From Kocuria sp. TGY1127_2 (GTDB lineage: Bacteria > Actinomycetota > Actinomycetes > Actinomycetales > Micrococcaceae), in NCBI RefSeq assembly GCF_013394385.1, contig NZ_AP022834.1:124001-188000 (forward strand): a DNA stretch of 64,000 nt, given 5' to 3'. This document shows, piece by piece, positions 45,224-54,256 of this stretch. Both the position numbers and the translations under genes were made by a program. The notes below the pieces were generated by a model. The model was not told the origin of the DNA and made no database searches. It saw only the letters and a list, made by a program, of their open reading frames with translations. Each line of letters starts with the position of its first letter. Positions within the stretch are counted from its first letter, which is position 1.

Positions 45224-46375
45224 ATGAAACGCATCATGACCATTTATGGGACACGCCCGGAGGCCATTAAGGTCGCCCCGGTGATCAAGGCTCTGGAGCA
45301 GTCCGAGCAGTTCGAGAGCCTGGCGGTGGTGACAGGACAACACAAAGAGATGCTTCAGCAGGTCAACGAGCTGTTCGGCATCAACCCCGTCGCCGATTTG
45401 GAAGTCATGACTCAGAATCAGTCGCTCAATGAGATCGTCGCGAAGGTCGTTTCGGGAATCGATCAGCAACTGGCAGACCATGCCCCTGACGCCGTGATTA
45501 TTCAGGGTGATACTTCCACGGTGATGGGTGCGGCCATTGCGGCTTTCAACCGACAGATCCCTGTTGTACACGTCGAGGCGGGCTTGCGGTCCGGAGACAT
45601 TGAATCACCGTTCCCTGAAGAGGCCAACCGCAAGCTCACGACTCAGGTAGCTCGCCTTCATCTGGCGCCGACCGCGCAGTCGAAAGCGAACCTTTTGAAC
45701 GAGGGGGTGTCAGAAGCAAACATCGCGGTCACCGGCAACTCTGTGATCGACGCGTTGATGAAAGCCGTCGAGAACTCTGAGCCGTTTACCGATCCCGACC
45801 TGGAAGAATTTGCCGGATCCAAGCGTCCTCTGGTTCTGGTGACGACGCACCGTCGGGAGAATTTGGGCGAGAACATGGTCAGTATCGGTCGTGCGCTCAA
45901 TTATTTGGCTACGGAAAACCTCGATTACCAGTTCGTACTTCCGATACACAAGAATCCGAAAGTTCGGGAAGCGGTTCTGCCGCAGATCGAGGGCTTGGAA
46001 AACGTTCTGATCATTGAGCCTTTGAACTATGGTGAATTCACTCGCTTGATTGCTTCAGCGCACTTCATCCTCACCGACTCGGGTGGGGTACAGGAAGAAG
46101 CTCCGAGCCTGGGCAAACCTGTACTCGTTCTGCGTGAGAACACGGAACGGCCGGAAGCCGTTGACGCCGGTACAGTGAGACTCATCGGTGCCAGCTATGA
46201 ACGAATCGTTGAGGAGGCTTCCCGCCTGATCCGAGATCAGGCGCATTACGATTCGATGGCCAACGCAGTTAATCCCTACGGGGATGGCAAAGCTGCTGAG
46301 CGTACCGTTGCGGCGCTGGAATCGTTCTTCGGCTTGGGCGCCAGACTTCCGGATTTCCAGCCCAATGTGTCGTGA
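45224..46375 (+). CDS. wecB: UDP-N-acetylglucosamine 2-epimerase
   Basis: A protein of 383 residues, non-hydrolysing type. It starts YGTRPEAIKVAPVIKAL; HVEAGLRSGD and LTDSGGVQEEAPSLG with ENTERPEA carry the active-site Asp, Glu and His residues. It converts UDP-GlcNAc to UDP-ManNAc. With WecC encoded at 52809 on the other strand it would supply UDP-ManNAcA. AGAGGGG precedes the ATG. Confidence 0.96.
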   Translation: MKRIMTIYGTRPEAIKVAPVIKALEQSEQFESLAVVTGQHKEMLQQVNELFGINPVADLEVMTQNQSLNEIVAKVVSGIDQQLADHAPDAVIIQGDTSTVMGAAIAAFNRQIPVVHVEAGLRSGDIESPFPEEANRKLTTQVARLHLAPTAQSKANLLNEGVSEANIAVTGNSVIDALMKAVENSEPFTDPDLEEFAGSKRPLVLVTTHRRENLGENMVSIGRALNYLATENLDYQFVLPIHKNPKVREAVLPQIEGLENVLIIEPLNYGEFTRLIASAHFILTDSGGVQEEAPSLGKPVLVLRENTERPEAVDAGTVRLIGASYERIVEEASRLIRDQAHYDSMANAVNPYGDGKAAERTVAALESFFGLGARLPDFQPNVS

Positions 46376-46386
46376 AGGGACAAATA

Positions 46387-46788
46387 GTGACTGATAATCG
46401 AACTATTCTCGTGCTCTCAGCGGTGGGATCTGTCCTTATGATTGCGGGCATCATCCTGATGTCCGGCTTCAGCTTGGCTTGGACGGGGTCGGTCACGCTG
46501 CTCGTGGGCCTCATCGTCCTGGGACTCGGGTGGTACCACTTCGTGGAGAACCAGCGCCGCGGGCTCTGGCGGTTGCAGACCGAAATCAGGAACCTTAAGG
46601 AGCGTCAAGGCGGATTGGCGGGAGAGCTATTGGAAATAGCCCAAGGGGTTCGACACCAGGATCCCGAATCTACGGAGGTGGTGTTGGAGGGCTTACGGAG
46701 TGAGAGCAGCCGGCACGAGGCCAAGATTCGGGAGCTGGAGAGGGTACTCCTGAAAATTTCCGCGGTTACGGAAGAATCGGAAAGCTGA
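46387..46788 (+). CDS. Membrane protein with coiled-coil tail, unknown
   Basis: A protein of 133 residues. I choose GTG 46387, six bases after AAGGGA; GTG 46372 inside the wecB stop is the alternative. Two membrane helices close together (about 6-24 and 29-48) precede a charged helical tail of 80 residues (LQTEIRNLKERQGG, SRHEAKIRELERVLLKI) with heptad character. No family recognised. Its place between wecB and the anchored protein gene at 46812 suggests a part in polymer assembly or regulation. Confidence 0.7.
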   Translation: MTDNRTILVLSAVGSVLMIAGIILMSGFSLAWTGSVTLLVGLIVLGLGWYHFVENQRRGLWRLQTEIRNLKERQGGLAGELLEIAQGVRHQDPESTEVVLEGLRSESSRHEAKIRELERVLLKISAVTEESES

Positions 46789-46811
46789 CACATCATAGGC
46801 CGCCTTTAGGA

Positions 46812-47807
46812 TTGGTTCCTTACCCGAAGCTTGCGATTCTCGGTGTCATGCTACTGATCGTAGCAGGCATCACAATCCCTTCGATTGTCATGGGACATGA
46901 CGGGTTTTCTCAAGGCAACCCGAGGAACCCCGGCGATGTTTCCGTGATGGAGGACAACGGGACGATAAAAGTTCCGGGTAAGTTCACTTCCAAGGACCTC
47001 CGGTTCAAAGCACAGCCTCATAAGCAGCATTGGGTTTCCATCGAGATGAAGGCCGAAATGCCGCTCAGCAAGGCGAAAGCGGCATTTCTGAAAGGTACGG
47101 CAACCTGTCATGACGACACCGGACACCAAGTTTTTCGGAAGCAGGCCACTGAGAATATTCTCCAGAACGACAGTGCAGTCTTTGATCTGGATGGGGTTCT
47201 GAACACGGGAGACTATGCCGGAACGATTTCATGCGAGCTTGCGGTAGAAGCGCCGTCCGGCGAGGCGGCTGCCCGAGGTGTAGAGGTTTCGGCGTCCACC
47301 TACCTCGCCGTCAGCGACCCTCTCGCCCAGGGCAAGGATGTGCGGAGCACCAAGGCATTGCCGCAAACCCTGGGGTCGGGGTCATCAAGGACCCTTTACC
47401 AAGAAACGGACTCGATTCCGCAAGGGTCCCGCCATATGCAGGTTTCGTTAGTTCTGCAGACGACGAGTTGCACTATTGTCAACGGTTCGCGAGACCCCAA
47501 TGCCTCGGGGCCTTTATGCAACAGAAGCCTGTTGGACAAAGGCGGGAGCCAGCTGCGTACCGTCATCAATGGGCAAGTGCTCGATGCTCAGGGGCGCATT
47601 TGCTCGCAATTAAAATCGATATCCGCCGACCATAAAGTCACTTACGATCAGCACCATTTTGTCCTGTCCCTAGGAAGCTCGGATACCGGAATTCCTTCGT
47701 GCGGAAAATCGGTACGCTTTTCGGTCAAGATAGTCAACGAAGGCCCGGCTGGAGCGGTCATCCACTCCGAAGGCACTTCAATGAGCCTCGCTTTTCGGGA
47801 TGATTAG
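46812..47807 (+). CDS. Membrane-anchored extracytoplasmic protein, unknown
   Basis: A protein of about 331 residues. The start is uncertain: TTG 46812 has AGGA directly against it, and the frame is open upstream. An N-terminal hydrophobic segment (LAILGVMLLIVAGITIPSI) is followed by an exported beta-rich, Ser/Thr-rich domain with six cysteines that could form disulphides (for example TATCHDDTG, TTSCTIVNG, IPSCGKSV). No family recognised. It is the last gene of the plus-strand operon and ends ten bases from the convergent lyase-hydrolase stop. Confidence 0.7.
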   Translation: MVPYPKLAILGVMLLIVAGITIPSIVMGHDGFSQGNPRNPGDVSVMEDNGTIKVPGKFTSKDLRFKAQPHKQHWVSIEMKAEMPLSKAKAAFLKGTATCHDDTGHQVFRKQATENILQNDSAVFDLDGVLNTGDYAGTISCELAVEAPSGEAAARGVEVSASTYLAVSDPLAQGKDVRSTKALPQTLGSGSSRTLYQETDSIPQGSRHMQVSLVLQTTSCTIVNGSRDPNASGPLCNRSLLDKGGSQLRTVINGQVLDAQGRICSQLKSISADHKVTYDQHHFVLSLGSSDTGIPSCGKSVRFSVKIVNEGPAGAVIHSEGTSMSLAFRDD

Positions 47808-47817
47808 AAGAAATTTC

Positions 47818-50703
47818 CTATATGGCGATTCCCTGGTCAGAATAAACCCTGGACATCAACTCTGAATATTGTTCATTGTTGGGGGACCGATGGCCCGGCC
47901 CCAGATCGTACAAGATAGTCGCATGCGATTTCGCGACGGGCTGGCTGTCCAAAAAATGACTCAGCGGTTGTTCATGGTGTTGTGTGTGAAAAGTGTCTCC
48001 TGGGTTGGACACGAGATACACGTTGCCCAGAGAACCTCCGTGTGACAGGCGCTCAATAACGCTGACCCGGCGGATGAGGGCCGGATCGGTCGGGGCCTCC
48101 CGGGTCCCGAAGGATGCTTCGAAAGCCGCTGCGGCCGAGTGCGCATGGTACATACGGACATCGGTTTGGGCGTTGAAAGCGATAACGCTGGCTTCCGGTA
48201 GGAAGGAACCGACTTGCAGGGCCGCGAAGCCCCCTCCGGAGCCGCCTTGCAGCACGACTTTGTCCACTCCGAGCGCACGAGCTGCAATATGTATTTGGTG
48301 GGCGATAGCTTCATGCAGGTCTAGCTCGGCGACGCCCATGTACCAGCCCAACCGCAGAGTGGAGGAAAGGTCCAAAGTTGGGTCGGCGAGATTCATGGTC
48401 GGGCCGGTCGACAACCCACGTTGGAATTCCATGCGTTGAAAAATTGGGATTTGAGTTTTGTTGCGATCGATCGCGCCGTGGAATTGAACAGTGAGCACGG
48501 ACCCGGGATCAGGAGCCAACGCCATGGGCAAGACGAGCGGCCCCAGATCGACGGTGTGCAGCTGAGGTTTCTTTCCGAGCTTTCTCGGGCGCAGTGACTC
48601 CGGGTGGCTCACGACAGGTAGATCGTAGAACGTCGGTCGCCAACGGGGGTTACGGGTCCAGTTAATAAGCGGGCCCCGGCTACCGCGGGGACCGTACTGG
48701 CCGGGTTTTGACCGAGGGTTGAGATCAGCAGCCGTAGTTGCCAGGCCGAAGTCCAAGTCAGCGGGAAGATTCAAGGCTTTGGCCTCGACGCCGAAACTCT
48801 GAAGAATTTCTTGGCGATCCTTGGCCGTCGCTTTCCACGCCGACTCTCGAGCCTGGGATGCGAGCTCAAGAGCGGTTTTCCGCATGGCTTGGGTCGTTGA
48901 CGCCTTGTCACCTGCTGGCTCGTCCGCGGCGTCCGTCTCCGAGGCGGGTTCGTCGGCCTTGTCCAGGGCTCTGCGAATTGTCTCCACATCTGTGCCCTCA
49001 TCGAATGTGTGGCGCGTATTTTCCCCAATGACGATATTCTCGGTGACCGCACCGTTACTGATTTTCAGTCCGAAATATCCGCGCGGGAGGCCTGGGAGGT
49101 TCTCGACCGAGGCCGTATTTCGGTGACTTGCTACAACGACAGTTATGAACCTGAATACTTCACCGGTCTTGGAGAATTCGACGACCGGCGCTGTGGCCAG
49201 AGTCTTCCACGCGGTCGCGATGTGTCCTGTGAAGTCGTTATCCTCGTCCGGGGACTCATGGATGGTGCACTCCGGGGAGATTCCGGACGGTGCTAGAACG
49301 GCGGTCTTCTCGCCCTTAACGAGTTGGACGGACGCTCCATTGTCATGAGCCTGTACGTCTGGGCCAAGTTGCCATCGTTGAACTGCAGTGACGGAATGGT
49401 TGCTGCGTACCGTATCGACGATGACGAGGTATTCACCGACGGTGGAAAAGACGACGCGACGGCGAATATTGACGTTCCTGTACCCATCATCCTCGACTGT
49501 CGCATCCCATATTGGGCCGGTGAGATGAGCAGAGATCAGAGAGACCGGTTCCCTACTCTTTCGTTTTCCGTCTTTGAGATATACCAGGCTGTGATGGTTG
49601 TGATCCGTGACGTACAAGCGCATCGGGTGCGTATGGGTGTACGAGTACTTTCCTGGATCTGTGATCCAATTGACTCCCTGGGCCGAGAAAGTCATCGACC
49701 CGCCGTCTTCATGTCCGTGGACTTTGAATCGGCCGAAGACCATAGAGAAGAAGGTTTCCTCGGCCATATCTCTCTCGAACTCTCCCCAGCCGCTCCGGCC
49801 GAACAGGTATCCGTCGTGATAGAGCTTGACGTTCTCCTCGGGGGGAGATCCTTGAGCGCCCTGGGATGTGACGTAAAGGCACGCGGGATGGTCGATCTGC
49901 GTTGCCGCGGCATCGTCGGTATCTCCGATGGGGGACAACAGACCGTCCGGGCGAGTTGCATGGGCTAGTTCTTCCGGCACTTTATCGAGAGAGTCCATGG
50001 CTTCCGGAATCTTAATTCCCGCTTGCTTCATGCGCCAGATCAGTCGATTCCACCAAATGTAATTATTCCGGTGGTAGGCGATTGCCCCTTCGGCGTTGAC
50101 TCCTTCATCGTCCCACTGCTGTTCGTAGAGCTCGACCAATCGATCAAGGGCTAGCCTGAGATGATCCCGATCTTCCAGGACTAGAGCACACACCATGAGA
50201 GCTTCATGCTGGTGCAGCGCATGATTGGCCCGGCCGATGTGCGATTCGTCCGCTAGCCAGGCGAGATGCTCCTCGAGCGATTGGATAAGCCACGGCAGCT
50301 CGTCCGGATAGAGATCTTGAAGCATGGGGACCGCTTGGGCGAGATGTACGGCGCGGATGGCCTCGATCATGTCCACCCAAGAATCAGGAGCCGGCTCGTC
50401 GTCGGTCAAATGAGGTGGACGGTTGTTGATGAACCAGTCGTGAGCCAGTGTGAGCCACTTGCTGGCAGCCGCACTGTCGCCCTGGGCCCCTGCCGCACGT
50501 AGCGGCTCGAGCCACCGCAGCATATGCAACTGGCAACGCCAGTTCTTGTCCTGGAACGGATTTGCTGTCCAGTCCATAGGCTCGTTGAGCCGCCACATGG
50601 GGTGTGGTCTCAGCAGCACTTCGCCGTTCATGACCTCAGCAAGCGTCTTGGTGTTCGGCTTCTTGCGGACTATCTGCTTCCGCGCGGCTTCCACATTGAC
50701 CAT
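47818..50703 (-). CDS. Heparinase II/III-like protein fused to an alpha/beta-hydrolase
   Basis: A protein of 961 residues with no signal peptide. Residues about 30-250 are an alpha/alpha toroid (RANHALHQHEALM, AIAYHRNNYIWW with candidate Tyr210-His211). About 290-565 are the beta-sandwich of heparinase II/III proteins, with KVHGHEDGGSM holding His329 and His331. An acidic, Ala-rich linker (580-605) leads to a hydrolase domain (about 675-961) with VLQGGSGGGFAAL, nucleophile Ser822, and later Asp and His in NPGDTFH and GPGHRS. The first half would cleave uronic-acid polymers; the second could be an esterase. Confidence 0.85.
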   Translation of the reverse strand: MVNVEAARKQIVRKKPNTKTLAEVMNGEVLLRPHPMWRLNEPMDWTANPFQDKNWRCQLHMLRWLEPLRAAGAQGDSAAASKWLTLAHDWFINNRPPHLTDDEPAPDSWVDMIEAIRAVHLAQAVPMLQDLYPDELPWLIQSLEEHLAWLADESHIGRANHALHQHEALMVCALVLEDRDHLRLALDRLVELYEQQWDDEGVNAEGAIAYHRNNYIWWNRLIWRMKQAGIKIPEAMDSLDKVPEELAHATRPDGLLSPIGDTDDAAATQIDHPACLYVTSQGAQGSPPEENVKLYHDGYLFGRSGWGEFERDMAEETFFSMVFGRFKVHGHEDGGSMTFSAQGVNWITDPGKYSYTHTHPMRLYVTDHNHHSLVYLKDGKRKSREPVSLISAHLTGPIWDATVEDDGYRNVNIRRRVVFSTVGEYLVIVDTVRSNHSVTAVQRWQLGPDVQAHDNGASVQLVKGEKTAVLAPSGISPECTIHESPDEDNDFTGHIATAWKTLATAPVVEFSKTGEVFRFITVVVASHRNTASVENLPGLPRGYFGLKISNGAVTENIVIGENTRHTFDEGTDVETIRRALDKADEPASETDAADEPAGDKASTTQAMRKTALELASQARESAWKATAKDRQEILQSFGVEAKALNLPADLDFGLATTAADLNPRSKPGQYGPRGSRGPLINWTRNPRWRPTFYDLPVVSHPESLRPRKLGKKPQLHTVDLGPLVLPMALAPDPGSVLTVQFHGAIDRNKTQIPIFQRMEFQRGLSTGPTMNLADPTLDLSSTLRLGWYMGVAELDLHEAIAHQIHIAARALGVDKVVLQGGSGGGFAALQVGSFLPEASVIAFNAQTDVRMYHAHSAAAAFEASFGTREAPTDPALIRRVSVIERLSHGGSLGNVYLVSNPGDTFHTQHHEQPLSHFLDSQPVAKSHATILYDLGPGHRSPNNEQYSELMSRVYSDQGIAI

Positions 50704-50733
50704 CGAAAGGCCTTCCTTACTTTTGGTCAGAGG

Positions 50734-52809
50734 CTAGTCCACGAGGGACTGATATATCTCTGAAGCTTTGCTGGCCAATTTTCGCCAATCACGGTTTTCA
50801 ACGACCCATTCTCGTGCCTGAGAGCCAAGCACCTGTATCTCTTTCGGATTCTCCAAGAGTCTTTCCAGCTGAATTCGCAGGTCACCGGCGTCCCCTTTTC
50901 GATGGAGGAGCCCGTTGTGACCGGGCGTGACGATCTCAGCCAAAGCCGCGACGTCCGAGGCCACCACTGCCTTGCCCATGGCCATGGCCTCAAACGGTTT
51001 GAGAGGAGAAACCATCTCACACACCGGCAACGGCAAACGTGGGAATGGCGCGATGTCGATCAGTGAGTAGTGGCCTTCGACCTCGGTGTGGGGTACTCGT
51101 CCGGTGAACGTGACGATGTTTTGCAACCCCTCGTCTCGGGTGTACGCCTCGAGCTTGTGCCTTTCAGGTCCGTCGCCGACGATCAGTACATGGAAGTCAT
51201 TCCGCACGGACGCCAGTTCCCGGGCTGCCTCAAGGATCAAGTCGATCCCCTCGTAATCAAGGATTGATCCGATGTAGCCAATGACTGTTTTGTGTTGAAC
51301 CTCCAATCTATCCGCAAGCGCTTCATCTCGCGGGACCGGACGGAATCGATCTGTGTTCACGCCATTGGGGAGAACCGATATTTTTTCTGGGTCCACACCT
51401 CGATCGATCATTTCATCGCGTAAGGCATTCGTGATGGTCAGTACTTTTGTGGCTTGCTGGGCGGCGTCAGTCTCCATCCGCACCATATGCCTGAACAAGT
51501 CGCTACTACCCCAAGCAGGCTCCCGAGAGACTCTAGTGATTTCCCAAAGTCCGCGGATTTCATAGATCGAAGGAAGGCCGAGCTTTTGAGCTGTTTGAAC
51601 ACCCGTCACACCGTTGACGTAGTTGGATGCGGCGTGAATGAGGCCAACCTTTTCCTGGCGGGCGAGGGCTTCCAGCGACTCCGCATATTTCTGTGTATAC
51701 GGATACACTGGGTTCTTCCGCATGATCTCACGCTCTGGAAGCAGAAGCCGGTGATAGTTGACTCCATCCACGGTCTCCAGCTCTGGGACATCAGGAATGT
51801 CCTTGTACCCCGGCATGTCATACGGATAAGCCAAGCGGGTGACGCCGTCTACATTCCATCCGCGCTCGTTGAGCTCGTGGATGAGCCCCTGAGATCTTGT
51901 GGCGTATCCCGCTGAGTGAAACGGCAAGGAGTTGTAGAGGAGATACAAAACCTTGTTGCGCTGTACTTCGTAAGCGGGGTTTGGCCCGGGTACGGGGAAG
52001 GGGAACCCCTTGAGAGACAGCTGATAATTGGAAGTGTGCTCTTGGGAGACCTTTTCCAACTGTTGTTTTCCCCAACGATCATGTGGATAGACCTTGAGGT
52101 ACGCGCGTATATAGACCTCTGTCTGTTCCGGCTTGCGCGCTTGCTGGCTGCGACGAATCGCGCGTCTTGCGGAATCGGCCGGAATCGCCGTTACTGCGCA
52201 GCGTTGAATGATGCTCTCGGTGAGCCCCGATCTTCCTCTCGCCATGGACACGATTAACATGGTGCGATCCGCGTCCTGTTGGCTGAGTCCCTCGAGCGCA
52301 GTTTCGAGAGTTTCCTCCTTGGAACCAACTCCCGTCATGACCGCGTTGACCCGTATGGCTGCTCGCACGACAGGGTCCGGGGAATGTTCCAAAATGCGGA
52401 GTCCTCGTTCCAATTTATGAGGAATCATGTAATCGAGGCCAGCGCGATGGAACTCAGGCGCTGTGAGTATGTCTTCTTCCAAGCGCTTCAGCGCCCACCG
52501 CTGTCGCGAGGAATGAGCTTTGATTTCTCCCTGGACAGCCATGAACAACTCGAGAGCGTCCACATTGGCGCCGTCGGCTTCCAGCGCCAGAGCCAGAATT
52601 TCTTCAGCGGCTCGGGCTTCTGCGGATTCGACGAGGAATCTTCCATACTCGGTGAGAACCTCGGTATTCGCACCCGTCAAGACCAGCAATTCCCGGTACG
52701 CAATCCGAGCCTGATTCGGCCTCATCTTTTTTATGTCGGAAAGGCGAGTCCGAACGGATGGCGTTTCGTCGGGGCGGCGATGCGCGGCACTGCGATCGTT
52801 TAGGCTCAT
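50734..52809 (-). CDS. Family 4 glycosyltransferase with long N-terminal helical region
   Basis: A protein of 691 residues. Residues 1-270 are helical, with repeat-like pieces (AEEILALALEADGANVDAL, YIRAYLKVYPHDRWGKQQL) resembling TPR units. The GT-B enzyme follows: YLLYNSLPFHSAGYATRSQ, IYEIRGLWEITR, VLPNGVNTDRF, IGYIGSILDYEGIDLI, VGDGPERHKL and VCEMVSPLKPFEAMAMG. Its catalytic half is clearly related to the enzyme encoded at 41698-43455. It starts by overlapping the wecC stop (TAATG). Confidence 0.9.
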   Translation of the reverse strand: MSLNDRSAAHRRPDETPSVRTRLSDIKKMRPNQARIAYRELLVLTGANTEVLTEYGRFLVESAEARAAEEILALALEADGANVDALELFMAVQGEIKAHSSRQRWALKRLEEDILTAPEFHRAGLDYMIPHKLERGLRILEHSPDPVVRAAIRVNAVMTGVGSKEETLETALEGLSQQDADRTMLIVSMARGRSGLTESIIQRCAVTAIPADSARRAIRRSQQARKPEQTEVYIRAYLKVYPHDRWGKQQLEKVSQEHTSNYQLSLKGFPFPVPGPNPAYEVQRNKVLYLLYNSLPFHSAGYATRSQGLIHELNERGWNVDGVTRLAYPYDMPGYKDIPDVPELETVDGVNYHRLLLPEREIMRKNPVYPYTQKYAESLEALARQEKVGLIHAASNYVNGVTGVQTAQKLGLPSIYEIRGLWEITRVSREPAWGSSDLFRHMVRMETDAAQQATKVLTITNALRDEMIDRGVDPEKISVLPNGVNTDRFRPVPRDEALADRLEVQHKTVIGYIGSILDYEGIDLILEAARELASVRNDFHVLIVGDGPERHKLEAYTRDEGLQNIVTFTGRVPHTEVEGHYSLIDIAPFPRLPLPVCEMVSPLKPFEAMAMGKAVVASDVAALAEIVTPGHNGLLHRKGDAGDLRIQLERLLENPKEIQVLGSQAREWVVENRDWRKLASKASEIYQSLVD

Positions 52810-54062
52810 TACCGCCAGATGCCTTTGGTGTCGATAACCGTCTTGCCTTTAAGCGTCGTAGCCGGAAGGGCCTTGAACTCTCGGTGGTCGACCAGCAACA
52901 ACACCACGTCGACTTCATCCAATGCTTCGTGCAAATCCGCCGACCGCACATTCTTCATGGACCCGAGTGAGGTGGGCAAAGACTCCACATTGGGCTCGAC
53001 CGCGAGGACGTCGGTCTCGGGCAGGGAAACGGCCAAGCGTTTGGTGATGTTCAGAGCCGGCGACTCGCGAAGGTCGTCGATATCCGCTTTGAAGGCCAGG
53101 CCCAGCACGGCCACCTTCGGCTTCTCCAGGTGCTGAACCGCGTGGGTCACCTTGCTGATCACCCAGTCCGGCTTGCCGTCGTTGACCTCACGAGCCGTGC
53201 GAATCAGATTCGAGTTCTCCTTGTCCGCAGCGACGATGAACCACGGATCGACGGCAATGCAGTGGCCGCCCACACCTGGGCCGGGCTGGAGAATGTTGAC
53301 ACGCGGATGGTGATTGGATAGCTCGATGAGCTCCCAAACATTGATGCCCAGGTTGTCCGCAATCAGCGACAACTCGTTGGCGAAGGCGATATTGACATCC
53401 CGAAACGAGTTTTCGGTGAGTTTCGCCATTTCCGCAGTCGTGTCGTCGGTCGGCAGGAGTTCGCCTGTGCAGAAGGTTGCGTAGATTTCAGTTGCCCGAC
53501 GCGTGGCCTCAGGGGTTTGTCCACCGATGATTCGATCGTTGGTGATCAACTCTTCCATAGCTTGGCCAGGGAGGATGCGCTCCGGGCAGTGGGCAAAGTG
53601 AATTACGGGCTTATCATCCGGGTTCGGAGAGCCGTCGGCCACCAGATCGGGCCGAAGCGTCAAGATCTTTTCGGCCATCTTTTTGGTAGACAACGGCGGT
53701 GATGTGGATTCGAGAATGATCAACTCATCACCAACGAGCAAGGGGGCAATGGACTCGGCCGCGGCGAATACGTAGGAAAGATCGCCCTCGTGATTTTCCT
53801 TGAAAGGTGTGGGTACCGCCAGGATGTAGGTATCCGCGTGCGGCATGAGGGTGGTCGCCGTGAGGTTCCCGGAATCGACCGCTTTTTTCAGCAACTCTTC
53901 GAGACCCGGCTCGACGATAGTTACTTCTCCGCGGTTGATGCGACCCACGTTGTCTTCATTGATATCGACGCCCGTCACGGTAAGGCCGTGGTTGGCCATC
54001 GTGACTGAGGTGGGAAGGCCGATGTATCCGAGACCGACGAATGCGACAGATGGCTGAGTCAT
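52809..54062 (-). CDS. wecC: UDP-N-acetyl-D-mannosamine dehydrogenase
   Basis: A protein of 417 residues starting at ATG 54062 (MTQPSVAFVG); the frame extends to 54143 without support. The Rossmann motif is VGLGYIGLPTS. ESTSPP and HCPERILPG belong to the substrate site, and catalytic Cys is in PGVGGHCIAVDP. The C-domain has VLGLAFKADIDDLRESPA. It oxidises UDP-ManNAc to UDP-ManNAcA with two NAD. It begins the minus-strand polysaccharide operon, preceded by a good promoter at 54192-54221. Confidence 0.95.
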   Translation of the reverse strand: MTQPSVAFVGLGYIGLPTSVTMANHGLTVTGVDINEDNVGRINRGEVTIVEPGLEELLKKAVDSGNLTATTLMPHADTYILAVPTPFKENHEGDLSYVFAAAESIAPLLVGDELIILESTSPPLSTKKMAEKILTLRPDLVADGSPNPDDKPVIHFAHCPERILPGQAMEELITNDRIIGGQTPEATRRATEIYATFCTGELLPTDDTTAEMAKLTENSFRDVNIAFANELSLIADNLGINVWELIELSNHHPRVNILQPGPGVGGHCIAVDPWFIVAADKENSNLIRTAREVNDGKPDWVISKVTHAVQHLEKPKVAVLGLAFKADIDDLRESPALNITKRLAVSLPETDVLAVEPNVESLPTSLGSMKNVRSADLHEALDEVDVVLLLVDHREFKALPATTLKGKTVIDTKGIWR

Positions 54063-54191
54063 AAAGGCTGAATTCCTCTGAGGGGATCGGCGATCATGTG
54101 CGCCGACCAATATTGGATGCGATGTGATGAAGATGGTGGCCACTGATCCCGGCGCGCGCCTTATCGTCGGATATTCGTATTGCCTCGCGAA

Positions 54192-54221
54192 ATTATCCCA
54201 GCCTGACTAGGCAAAATCCAA
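54192..54221 (-). promoter_or_regulatory. Promoter of the wecC operon
   Basis: On the minus strand TTGGAT (54221-54216) and GATAAT (54197-54192) are 18 bases apart, near the housekeeping consensus. They lie about 130 bases before wecC in AT-rich DNA. Confidence 0.55.
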
Positions 54222-54256
54222 TTTTTGGGAAAGATTTGTACTTGTGACTCGATGCG

